From: Ruminococcaceae bacterium UBA6857
GTDB lineage: Bacteria; Bacillota; Clostridia; Oscillospirales; Acutalibacteraceae
Direction of reading: 5' to 3'
NCBI GenBank assembly: GCA_002451715.1
Contig: DKDD01000229.1
Coordinates: forward strand, 2,260-23,498
Length of the DNA stretch: 21,239 nucleotides
Position 1 is the stretch's first letter, and each line of letters begins with the position of its first letter. The notes below the pieces were generated by a model. It was not told the origin of the DNA, did no database searches, and saw nothing but the letters and a program-made list of their open reading frames with translations. Of the stretch, positions 1 through 5,732 are shown in pieces. The position numbers and the translations under genes were made by a program.

Positions 1-750
1 CTTCAGATTCGCGAGCTTATGGAAACAATCAACAAAACCGCCGAGGAACTCGGCAGCATTGAAAAAATGCGAAACGACTTTGTTGATATTGTCTCGCATG
101 AATACAAAACGCCGGTTGCTTCAATCAGCGGCTTTGCAAAACGGCTCAAAAACGGTCCACTCACCGAAGAACAGCGCGAATACGCCGATATCATCATTGA
201 CGAATCGAAGTATCTGACTTCGATGACAACAAATCTTCTTTTGCTTTCTCGTTTTGAAAACACGGCAATTATTCCGGACAAAAAGGTTTATTCGCTTGAC
301 GAACAGCTTCGCCGTTCGGTAATTCGACTTCAAAACGAATGGCAGGAAAAAGACATTGCGGTTGAGGGCGACTTTGACAAAATTGATTTTTACGGCAACG
401 AAGACATCGTTTCTCATATTTGGGACAACCTTATCAAAAACGCCGTCAAATGCACCGACCGCGGCGGAAGCATTTACTGTTCTGCAAAAGAAGAGGACGG
501 TTATGCGGTTGTTATTATCCGCGACAGCGGCTGCGGAATGAGCGAAAAGACACTGGAACACATTTTTGACAAGTTTTATCAGGCAGATTCAAGCAGAAAC
601 TCAAGCGGAAACGGTCTCGGTCTTTCGATTGTTAAAAGACTTGTTGACCTTTGCGACGGAACGATTACCGTTCAAAGCGAACTTCAGCACGGAACGCAGT
701 TCACTGTAAGACTCAAAAATTCGATTTCCAAAGAAAGCACAAATAAATAA
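1..750 (+). CDS. Sensor histidine kinase, C-terminal part (5' end outside window)
   Basis: The reading frame is open from base 1, and the residues before the first ATG (base 19) read like the end of a HAMP linker, so the gene very probably begins upstream. Visible parts in order: the H-box with the phospho-acceptor His in DIVSHEYKTP, an N-box (DNLIKNAVKC), a G1 box (DSGCGM), an F-box (FDKFYQADSS) and a G2 box (GNGLGLSIV). This is a complete HisKA plus HATPase_c kinase core, expected to autophosphorylate and pass phosphate to a response regulator, probably encoded just upstream. The sensor and membrane part is not in the window, so the signal is unknown. A strong hairpin terminator follows 9 bases after the stop. 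It is the only gene on this strand before 15918, so it is a separate unit from the minus-strand genes that face it. Confidence 0.93.
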   Translation, partial: LQIRELMETINKTAEELGSIEKMRNDFVDIVSHEYKTPVASISGFAKRLKNGPLTEEQREYADIIIDESKYLTSMTTNLLLLSRFENTAIIPDKKVYSLDEQLRRSVIRLQNEWQEKDIAVEGDFDKIDFYGNEDIVSHIWDNLIKNAVKCTDRGGSIYCSAKEEDGYAVVIIRDSGCGMSEKTLEHIFDKFYQADSSRNSSGNGLGLSIVKRLVDLCDGTITVQSELQHGTQFTVRLKNSISKESTNK

Positions 751-758
751 CACAAAAA

Positions 759-803
759 GCCGTTGCAACGGGCAGAGAACCCATGCAACGGCTTTTTTCT
801 TTT
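759..803 (+). terminator. Rho-independent terminator of the histidine kinase gene
   Basis: A perfect 9-bp stem, GCCGTTGCA (759-767) with TGCAACGGC (784-792), is followed by a run of T (TTTTTTCTTTTTT). The A-run before the left arm could let it act weakly in the other direction too. Confidence 0.9.
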
Positions 804-837
804 TTGTGTAACAATTTAAAAACAGTTTTTGAAAAAA

Positions 838-879
838 TAAAGAACACAAAACACTTCCGCACGGAAAAACCGTGCGGAA
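838..879 (-). terminator. Terminator of the ceramidase-like gene
   Basis: A perfect 10-bp stem, TTCCGCACGG (855-864) with CCGTGCGGAA (870-879), has a 5-base loop. Read on the minus strand it is followed by a T-rich stretch (GTGTTTTGTGTTCTTT). It lies 15 bases beyond the stop codon at 895. Confidence 0.85.
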
Positions 880-894
880 AGCAAAACCAAAATT

Positions 895-2535
895 TTATTT
901 AACCTTTTTAATAAGGTCGGCGAACGACTTTGCAATTGTGGAAGCCGACACTTTTGAACCGGCATTGATTTCCTCGTTTTCGGTGAACATCGAACGGTAA
1001 TCATTGTCGGGAATAATGTATCCGATCTGATCGTTGGCAAGGCCGAAGCAAAGCAGTTTTTCAACTTTTGCGGTTTCGGCAAACGGCGGATAATCCCAGC
1101 TTTTTCCGGTCCATGTCTTGTCTTTTTCAATCACGCCGCCCCAAAGAAGTTCGGGTGAAATTTCGCCCGGAACAATCATAATGCCAATCTTGTTTCCAAG
1201 CTCCATGTATCCGATTTCTGAGATTGCGGTGTATCCGTTCTTATCTTTTGCAAGAGTTGAACTGACAAGACCTTCTCTGATTGCAAGCTCAAGAATTTGG
1301 TTGTCAAGCTTAATATAAATGTTTTCGTGAGCGATGTTGAGTACCGGAGCAAGTTTTTCGTCATTAGTGATTGCAAGAAGTTTTTTGGCAAGCGCTTCGC
1401 CCAATGCTTTCGGTTTTGCACCGGCTACTTCGCCGTCAAATTCAAGCGATTCGTAATTTCCGGTTATTGCAAGCTCTGCACCCTGAACAAAAACAACGTC
1501 TGCGCCGTTGGCATTTTTAACGCTTTCTCTGAGGTAATACGGGAAATCGCCGCAAAGTTTTGAAGTTGAAACGCCTGCGCCGACAGCATGGATTCCGGCT
1601 TCGCAAATCCAAATTTCGTTTGCGGTTTCGTCGTTCGGAACAAAGCGGAATCTGTGAATTTCCGGATCAATAACTTTCGGTTCGCGCTTGTCAAAAATAT
1701 ATTCCGACGAATCAATGCTGCCGTAATAAAGCGTTCCGTCTTTCATGTTTTCAACCGCTTTGACAACGGTATCCGCAACGGTTGAATAAAGGTTTTCCAT
1801 AAATTCGGGCGTCTTTCCGCCGATGAATTTATCTGTGCCGATTCCGAAAATGCTCAAAATCGGGTTAACGATAAGTGCGGGAAGAAGCGGCGCAGCCATG
1901 CCGAGGGTATCAATGCACGAATGCTGATGAAGAACCGAAACGTTGATTGAAACAATGCCGTTCTTCTTTGCAAAATCTTCAAGGCGCGCTCTGATTTTTG
2001 CAACGTCGCCGCTTGCAATGCCGTAACCGTCGATTACCGCATGAACAACCGTTCCACCCATGGAATCGGTGATTGCATAGGTGCGAACCTGCTGATCGTC
2101 AACAACTTCGGTCGGCTGTCTGCCTTTGAACGGTTCAAGTGTTCCTGCCATATAAACCTTTTTGCCCTTATAAAGATATACGCCGTCTTTATATTCAAGG
2201 TCTTTTATAAGCGAATCACCGGCATAGCCGACTTTCCATTTTGCACCGTCTTTAACTTCGGTGTCGAACTTATCTTTGCCGGGATAAAAATTCGTCGGCT
2301 TAAAGTTTTCGATATCGGGAAAAGTTCCGGTAAAGTCAAGTCCGGGAATAACATGGTTCAAAACCGAAACTGCGGTTGAAACAACCTTGTCAAGTCCCAT
2401 GTAAAGATAGCTCTTTATTTTGTCGCCTGTTCCGTTGTTGGGGTCAACCTTTGCCGCAAAAGCCGAAACCGAAATGCACGAAGCAACGGTCAGCACAGCA
2501 AGAAAAAGCGACAATGCTTTTTTGAGTTTTTTCAT
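895..2535 (-). CDS. Secreted neutral/alkaline ceramidase-like protein
   Basis: This 546-residue protein starts with a clear Sec signal peptide (KK-rich n-region, hydrophobic core, likely cleavage after AFAA near residue 28). I place the start at 2535, not at the longer ATG at 2568, because AGGAG lies at the right distance from 2535 and the signal peptide then begins correctly. The body resembles the neutral/non-lysosomal ceramidase N-terminal domain family: an N-terminal beta-rich part, an INVSVLHQHSC segment (residues 197-207) at the position of the family's metal-binding ATHTHSG motif, and a downstream FVQGAEL segment like the family's FLQGAAGD. The family cleaves ceramide amides with a zinc-dependent site. 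Here the motif is HQHS rather than THTHS, so substrate and activity are uncertain. It is the last gene of the minus-strand run, after the small-peptide cluster, with its own terminator. It might instead be a diverged hydrolase acting on bacterial lipids. Confidence 0.62.
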   Translation of the reverse strand: MKKLKKALSLFLAVLTVASCISVSAFAAKVDPNNGTGDKIKSYLYMGLDKVVSTAVSVLNHVIPGLDFTGTFPDIENFKPTNFYPGKDKFDTEVKDGAKWKVGYAGDSLIKDLEYKDGVYLYKGKKVYMAGTLEPFKGRQPTEVVDDQQVRTYAITDSMGGTVVHAVIDGYGIASGDVAKIRARLEDFAKKNGIVSINVSVLHQHSCIDTLGMAAPLLPALIVNPILSIFGIGTDKFIGGKTPEFMENLYSTVADTVVKAVENMKDGTLYYGSIDSSEYIFDKREPKVIDPEIHRFRFVPNDETANEIWICEAGIHAVGAGVSTSKLCGDFPYYLRESVKNANGADVVFVQGAELAITGNYESLEFDGEVAGAKPKALGEALAKKLLAITNDEKLAPVLNIAHENIYIKLDNQILELAIREGLVSSTLAKDKNGYTAISEIGYMELGNKIGIMIVPGEISPELLWGGVIEKDKTWTGKSWDYPPFAETAKVEKLLCFGLANDQIGYIIPDNDYRSMFTENEEINAGSKVSASTIAKSFADLIKKVK

Positions 2536-2644
2536 TTTTAAAGTCTCCTCTTTCCGAATGCCGGGCAAAACAATGCCTGCAAACTAAAATTTTCATTTGT
2601 ATCTTAACACAACTTTAACAAAAATGCAACGAAAATCGAATCGT

Positions 2645-2712
2645 AAGAAAGAAAAAGAGCCGCTGCATTCCGGTTGCGAAAACCTTTGGTTTCGCGCTTG
2701 AATGTGGCGGCT
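2645..2712 (-). terminator. Two-tier terminator after small peptide gene 1
   Basis: The outer stem pairs 2658-2670 with 2700-2712 (13 pairs, two of them G-U). An inner hairpin pairs GCGAAA.ACC (from 2676) with GGTTTCGC (2688-2695). On the minus strand it is followed by CTTTTTCTTTCTT. It begins 20 bases after the stop of the 40-residue peptide gene and separates it from the ceramidase-like gene. Confidence 0.85.
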
Positions 2713-2731
2713 TTGTTCTTTTCAAATCAAC

Positions 2732-2854
2732 TTATTTTGCAAGGGGAAGCATGCCAAGGAGGGAGTTGATGATCTCCTGAATCTTAGCGATGATAGCCGA
2801 GAAGTCGATTGAGCTGAAGTCAAAGTTCTTGATAGCGTCGATGATTGCCTGCAT
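2732..2854 (-). CDS. Small amphipathic peptide 1 (40 aa), leaderless
   Basis: An ATG at 2854 is preceded by TGAGGTG at good spacing, and the frame runs 40 codons to TAA at 2732-2734. The peptide begins MQAIIDAIKNF and ends LLGMLPLAK. Ile, Leu and Phe recur every three to four residues with Asp, Lys, Glu and Ser between them, predicting an amphipathic helix, with a Ser/Asp-rich segment in the middle (residues 12-19) that may break it into two. There is no signal peptide, no double-glycine leader and no cysteine, so it is not a usual lantibiotic or class II bacteriocin precursor. It is the longest of four similar small ORFs in this stretch and lies apart from the other three, between two strong terminators, so it is probably its own transcript. 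By character it resembles phenol-soluble modulins. Function is not known. Confidence 0.72.
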   Translation of the reverse strand: MQAIIDAIKNFDFSSIDFSAIIAKIQEIINSLLGMLPLAK

Positions 2855-2946
2855 TGTTTTTCACCTCACATAATGGATTATTTCGGCGGACATACCGCTT
2901 AATTTGTGAACAAGCTGTTACTTGTATGAGAAGAGATTATTAGCCG

Positions 2947-2966
2947 AACTTTAATTGAAACTTAAA
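2947..2966 (-). promoter_or_regulatory. Tandem half-sites upstream of small peptide gene 1
   Basis: On the minus strand TTAAGTTT and TTAAAGTT occur 12 bases apart, followed by TAATAAT as a possible -10. A similar pair stands before peptide gene 4. The rest of the 369-base gap 2855-3223 holds the 3' terminator of peptide 2, AT-rich sequence and no further convincing gene. No consensus -35 was found, so an activator is possible. The region is AT-rich, and chance is a real alternative. Confidence 0.25.
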
Positions 2967-3159
2967 AACCTGTATGATTTTCAAATATTTTGAAAAACTT
3001 TTTAATATATTTTAAATTTGACACAATAAAACCGTCAATTTTTCTTCTTCGGCTCAATGATCCTTTCGTTTTTTCTTTTTCTTTTCGCGGCGCAGTTCAA
3101 AAAAACAGCGATTTTTACTTTTTTTGCGTTTTTTCAAAATCTCTTTCTTTTTCATTTTG

Positions 3160-3198
3160 CAAAATAAAAAGCCCCGAAAAGCTTTTGCCTTTCGGGGG
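3160..3198 (-). terminator. Terminator after small peptide gene 2
   Basis: CCCCGAAA (3172-3179) pairs with TTTCGGGG (3190-3197). On the minus strand it is followed by CTTTTTATTTT. It ends the transcript carrying peptides 4, 3 and 2 and isolates peptide 1. Confidence 0.88.
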
Positions 3199-3223
3199 TT
3201 TAAAGAGAGAGAAGAACCAAAAA

Positions 3224-3322
3224 TCAAAGAACTTCGATTCCGAGAATCGCTCTGATGTTAGCGACAACCCAGTTTACGATGTCTTCAACATAAGTCTTAA
3301 CAGCACTGATAATTGCGTCCAT
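3224..3322 (-). CDS. Small amphipathic peptide 2 (32 aa), leaderless
   Basis: An ATG at 3322 follows GGAGG at about 8 bases spacing, with 32 codons to TGA at 3224. The peptide begins MDAIISAVKTYV and ends ILGIEVL. Hydrophobic residues at 1, 4, 5, 8, 12, 15, 16, 19, 23, 26 and 27 lie on one helix face; Asp, Lys, Glu and Arg lie on the other. Counting side chains, net charge is about -2. It shares MDAII with peptide 3 and the GIE(V/L)L ending with peptide 4, so these genes look like duplicated copies. Length, one Trp, lack of a leader and the helix pattern recall staphylococcal delta-lysin. It is the last gene before the terminator at 3160-3198. An alternative is a leaderless bacteriocin, but the low positive charge is unusual for that. 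Confidence 0.75.
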   Translation of the reverse strand: MDAIISAVKTYVEDIVNWVVANIRAILGIEVL

Positions 3323-3356
3323 TACGATATACCTCCATTAAAAATTTAAAATCAAA

Positions 3357-3378
3357 TGAAAAGCGGTTTTGCTTTTCA
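3357..3378 (-). other. Hairpin between small peptide genes 3 and 2
   Basis: TGAAAAGC (3357-3364) and GCTTTTCA (3371-3378) form a perfect 8-bp stem with a 6-base loop in the 81-base gap. On the minus strand it is followed by TTTGATTTTAAATTTTTA. It may be a partial terminator or a processing/stability hairpin that changes the dose of peptide 2 relative to 3 and 4. Confidence 0.5.
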
Positions 3379-3403
3379 AAATCGGTAAGTTAATAACATT
3401 GAA

Positions 3404-3487
3404 TTAATAGAGAGCGATGAAAAAGTTGCGGATATAAGCAACAAGCTGATTAACGTAATCTTTGATTTTTGCGATAATAGCGTCCAT
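3404..3487 (-). CDS. Small amphipathic peptide 3 (27 aa), leaderless
   Basis: An ATG at 3487 follows GGGAGGTG, a near-ideal ribosome binding site, and 27 codons run to TAA at 3404-3406. The peptide begins MDAIIAKIKDYV and ends FFIALY. Ile/Val/Leu/Phe positions 4, 5, 8, 12, 15, 16, 19, 22, 23 and 26 define one hydrophobic face; it is the only member with a slightly positive count (Lys7, Lys9 and Arg20 against Asp2 and Asp10). No signal peptide, no Cys, no leader. It lies 50 bases after peptide 4 and 81 bases before peptide 2 on the same strand, most simply one transcript. The three intact ribosome binding sites in so short a stretch argue that these are real translated genes. Confidence 0.74.
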   Translation of the reverse strand: MDAIIAKIKDYVNQLVAYIRNFFIALY

Positions 3488-3536
3488 TCTTTTCACCTCC
3501 CGCGAATAATTTTTATCATTTAGAAACTACTTACAA

Positions 3537-3623
3537 TTAAAGAAGTTCGATTCCGAAAATCTTGTTAAGGAAAGCGAAAAGCTCGTTGATATAACCTTGA
3601 ATCTTTTCAATCAAAGCTGCCAT
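3537..3623 (-). CDS. Small amphipathic peptide 4 (28 aa), leaderless
   Basis: An ATG at 3623 follows CGGAGGTG at good spacing, and 28 codons run to TAA at 3537-3539. The peptide begins MAALIEKIQGYI and ends KIFGIELL. Leu4, Ile5, Ile8, Ile12, Leu15, Phe16, Leu19, Ile22 and Phe23 form a hydrophobic face, with Glu, Lys, Gln and Asn opposite. The counted net charge is about -1. The ending GIELL matches GIEVL of peptide 2, and the spacing of the polar residues follows peptide 3. It is first in the presumed three-gene transcript. The 153-base gap to the membrane-protein gene upstream contains AT-rich sequence and the half-sites at 3689-3708. Confidence 0.74.
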   Translation of the reverse strand: MAALIEKIQGYINELFAFLNKIFGIELL

Positions 3624-3688
3624 TGTTTACACCTCCGTTAAAATGATATTAACAATTTGTTTCTTGTTTGTTAACAGAATAACGGGGT

Positions 3689-3708
3689 AAACTTAAATAT
3701 ACTTTAAA
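3689..3708 (-). promoter_or_regulatory. Tandem half-sites upstream of small peptide gene 4
   Basis: On the minus strand TTTAAAGTA and TTTAAGTTT stand 10 bases apart about 70 bases before the start codon, resembling the pair at 2947-2966. The boxes are loosely like LytTR-regulator sites (AAGTT cores) but spacing differs between the two loci. No consensus sigma-70 promoter was found in the gap 3624-3776. Confidence 0.22.
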
Positions 3709-3776
3709 TCCCTGCTTTTATTTGGCAAAAATATGAAAAAATTATGAATATTTTTGTTTATTAATTTTAATTTGTT

Positions 3777-4223
3777 TTAATTTTGAACATTTTTATAACT
3801 GATTGTGACATGGCAAACGGCAAAAACCGCCGAAAAAACAATAAGCGGTATGTTCAGCGTGAGTATTCCGCTTTCAAGAAACAGCAAAGACGGAATTATT
3901 GAAAGCGAAAGCGCTTTGCGAACCGAACTTTCTTTCCAAAATACAACCCACCCAAGGCAGTACAGAAAAAGAAGAACCGACCCGGCTATCACATATACCG
4001 TTTTTGCTCCCTCAAACCAAAAGCCGAGTGTAAGACCCGGAACGGACACAAACATCAATATAAAACAGCCAAAACGCCCGATTTGCTCAAAAAGCTCAAC
4101 CGCCTTGTTGTGCCAGATGTTTTCAAAGCCGTCCTTGTGCGTAACGGCAAAAACAATGTTTGGAACAAGCAGAACAAGAACAAAAATTAACCCTATAAAA
4201 TTAAACCATTCCATAACAATCAC
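3777..4223 (-). CDS. Small integral membrane protein, unknown function
   Basis: This 148-residue protein is mostly hydrophobic, with about four or five membrane segments (near residues 7-27, 48-68, 73-93, 103-120 and 122-142). I do not recognise a named family. Its GTG start at 4223 overlaps the stop of the flavoprotein gene by four bases (GTGA), which suggests translational coupling; an ATG three codons later (4214) is an alternative. It is the last conventional gene before the small-peptide cluster. It could be part of a redox unit with the flavoprotein, or could serve membrane insertion or immunity for the peptides, but nothing in its sequence shows either. Confidence 0.75.
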   Translation of the reverse strand: MIVMEWFNFIGLIFVLVLLVPNIVFAVTHKDGFENIWHNKAVELFEQIGRFGCFILMFVSVPGLTLGFWFEGAKTVYVIAGSVLLFLYCLGWVVFWKESSVRKALSLSIIPSLLFLESGILTLNIPLIVFSAVFAVCHVTISYKNVQN

Positions 4224-4903
4224 ACTTCTCCGTTGCAGATTTTTGCATAAATATCCTCCGGAATCATCGGTGAACCGATTGAAGCAAGAAGAGCTTTCTC
4301 GATTTTTCCGTTTTCAGCATATTGTGCACCGGCTTTTTTGACAAATTCAAGGCGCGGCTTTGTTACCTCGGCGGCTTCGGGCGCGTTGAACATCGGGCTT
4401 TCCGGAACGGTTATGACGGTGTGGTTATTCGGGAATATCAGCTTAAATTCGGCAACGGCAGGTTCGAAATTATGCTCACTGTTCGGAAATCCGCACCCGC
4501 AAATCATAAGATAGCGCAAATGCGAAAAATCCGCCTGTCCGACGTGTTCATAGCGTTCGCCGACCTTTTTCATTGCGAGCGAAGAAAGCGGCATTGTTCG
4601 GTCAATAAGCGCCTTTAGCGGCGCAGGCATTCCGTAACAATAAAGCGGAAAACTCAAAAGCAAAACGTCGCTTTCAAGTATTTCGCCGAGAATTTCGCCC
4701 ATGTCATCATGATAAATGCATGTTCCGCCGTTTCGCTTGCAGGAAAAACAGCCTGTGCAGTATTCGATATGCTTTTCAACCGCGTTAATAATTTTGATTT
4801 TGTTTTCCGTTTTTTCGTTCATGCCGTCAAGAAAAGCGCGCGTTATATGCATTGTGTCGCTTTTTTCTCTTTTCGGCGAACCGTTGAGTACAAGAATTTT
4901 CAT
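4220..4903 (-). CDS. NADPH-dependent FMN reductase / iron-sulfur-type flavoprotein
   Basis: This 227-residue protein opens with the flavodoxin-like beta strand and phosphate loop MKILVLNGSPKREKSDT, then a cysteine cluster CTGCFSCKRNGGTC (residues about 56-69), then HDDMGEIL and SFPLYCYGMPAPLKALIDR, the pattern of the NAD(P)H-dependent FMN reductase and Isf-like flavoproteins. It should bind FMN and carry electrons in the cytoplasm; whether the cysteines hold an Fe-S cluster cannot be told. The start at 4903 is chosen because AAGGAGG lies just before it; the longer ATG at 4924 has none and would overlap the upstream stop. It follows the lipoprotein gene by 17 bases and is coupled to the membrane gene after it. 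Confidence 0.85.
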   Translation of the reverse strand: MKILVLNGSPKREKSDTMHITRAFLDGMNEKTENKIKIINAVEKHIEYCTGCFSCKRNGGTCIYHDDMGEILGEILESDVLLLSFPLYCYGMPAPLKALIDRTMPLSSLAMKKVGERYEHVGQADFSHLRYLMICGCGFPNSEHNFEPAVAEFKLIFPNNHTVITVPESPMFNAPEAAEVTKPRLEFVKKAGAQYAENGKIEKALLASIGSPMIPEDIYAKICNGEV

Positions 4904-4920
4904 GTGTTTCCTCCTTAAAG

Positions 4921-5292
4921 TCACTTGACTTTTTCAAAAGTCAATTTTCCCTTTGCACCGCTGCCTGTGATTTCAATCGTATATGTTCCGCTTTCCTTGC
5001 AAACAAGGGTAAAGCTTTCGTTTTGAACAAGCGTTCCGCGATAAAGCGTTTCGCCGCCTTTCGGCGCAACAAGAAGCGAAACTTCGCCCTCGGATATCTC
5101 TGCTTTGACGGAAAGCTCATCGCCTTTTTTGAGTTTCAGCGTCTCCTTTTCCGTTCCGTTGAGTGCCAAAAAGGAAAGCAGATATTTATCGCTTGTTTTG
5201 ATTTTGTTGCCGACAAAGTTTGCCTTGCACGAAGCGAAAAGAAAAACCGTGCAAAGAACAAGACACAAAGACATGAATCTTTTTGTTTTCAT
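4921..5292 (-). CDS. Small secreted lipoprotein, unknown function
   Basis: The 123-residue product has a basic n-region, a hydrophobic core and a lipobox LFASC with the lipidated Cys at about residue 22. The mature part is about 100 residues, rich in beta-type alternation (sequences such as SLLVAPKGG, GTYTIEITG), suggesting a small beta-sandwich held at the outer face of the membrane. No enzyme motif is visible. An AAGGGG ribosome binding site precedes the ATG at 5292. It lies 12 bases after the EamA gene and 17 bases before the flavoprotein gene, so it is likely cotranscribed with both. Confidence 0.82.
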   Translation of the reverse strand: MKTKRFMSLCLVLCTVFLFASCKANFVGNKIKTSDKYLLSFLALNGTEKETLKLKKGDELSVKAEISEGEVSLLVAPKGGETLYRGTLVQNESFTLVCKESGTYTIEITGSGAKGKLTFEKVK

Positions 5293-5304
5293 TAATAATA
5301 CCCC

Positions 5305-5718
5305 TTAAAGTGTCATTACAAGCGTTCCGGCGGCAATGAGAATACAGCCGAAAAGCGACTTCGGTGTGAATTTTTCATGCAAAAAAACGAACGCAAGAAC
5401 AAGCGTTAAAACAACACTCATTTTGTCAATCGGAACAACCTTTGACGCCTCCCCGACCTGCAAAGCCTTGTAATAGCAAAGCCATGACGCACCCGTTGCA
5501 AGACCGGAAAGAATCAGAAAAACCCAGCTTTTTTTGCTTATCTCGCCAATTTCGCTTTGAGCATTCGTAACAAAAACCATCAGCCACGACATTGCAAGAA
5601 CAACAACCGTTCGAAGCGCCGTTGCAAGATTTGAGTTCACGTTTTCAATTCCGACCTTTGCAAGAATCGACGTCAGCGCCGCAAAGACCGAAGAAAGCAC
5701 CGCATAAAGCCACCACAT
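5305..5718 (-). CDS. Half-size EamA-family (DMT) transporter
   Basis: 137 residues form one EamA domain of about five membrane segments, starting MWWLYAVLSSVFAALTSILAK and ending in the conserved LxGxxLIxxGTLVM-type helix. Most EamA proteins have two such domains (about 300 residues); this short form of about 140 residues is a recognised single-domain class that works as a dimer. Substrate cannot be predicted. An AGAGGG ribosome binding site precedes 5718, and the gene follows the ABC permease stop by 14 bases. Confidence 0.85.
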   Translation of the reverse strand: MWWLYAVLSSVFAALTSILAKVGIENVNSNLATALRTVVVLAMSWLMVFVTNAQSEIGEISKKSWVFLILSGLATGASWLCYYKALQVGEASKVVPIDKMSVVLTLVLAFVFLHEKFTPKSLFGCILIAAGTLVMTL

Positions 5719-5732
5719 AAAAAATCCCTCTT

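Noticed and set aside
2990..3349. 119-codon plus-strand ORF over the small-peptide region
   Set aside because: No ribosome binding site, T-rich low-complexity product, and it runs across a terminator and a well-supported minus-strand peptide gene.
2732..3623. Type I toxins or class II bacteriocins as explanation of the small peptides
   Set aside because: The helices are amphipathic rather than uniformly hydrophobic, there is no GG leader, no cysteine and little positive charge. Not excluded, but less fitting than PSM-like peptides.
3805..4341. 178-codon plus-strand ORF
   Set aside because: Antisense to the membrane protein and flavoprotein genes, which have clear ribosome binding sites and family motifs; product shows no recognisable domain.
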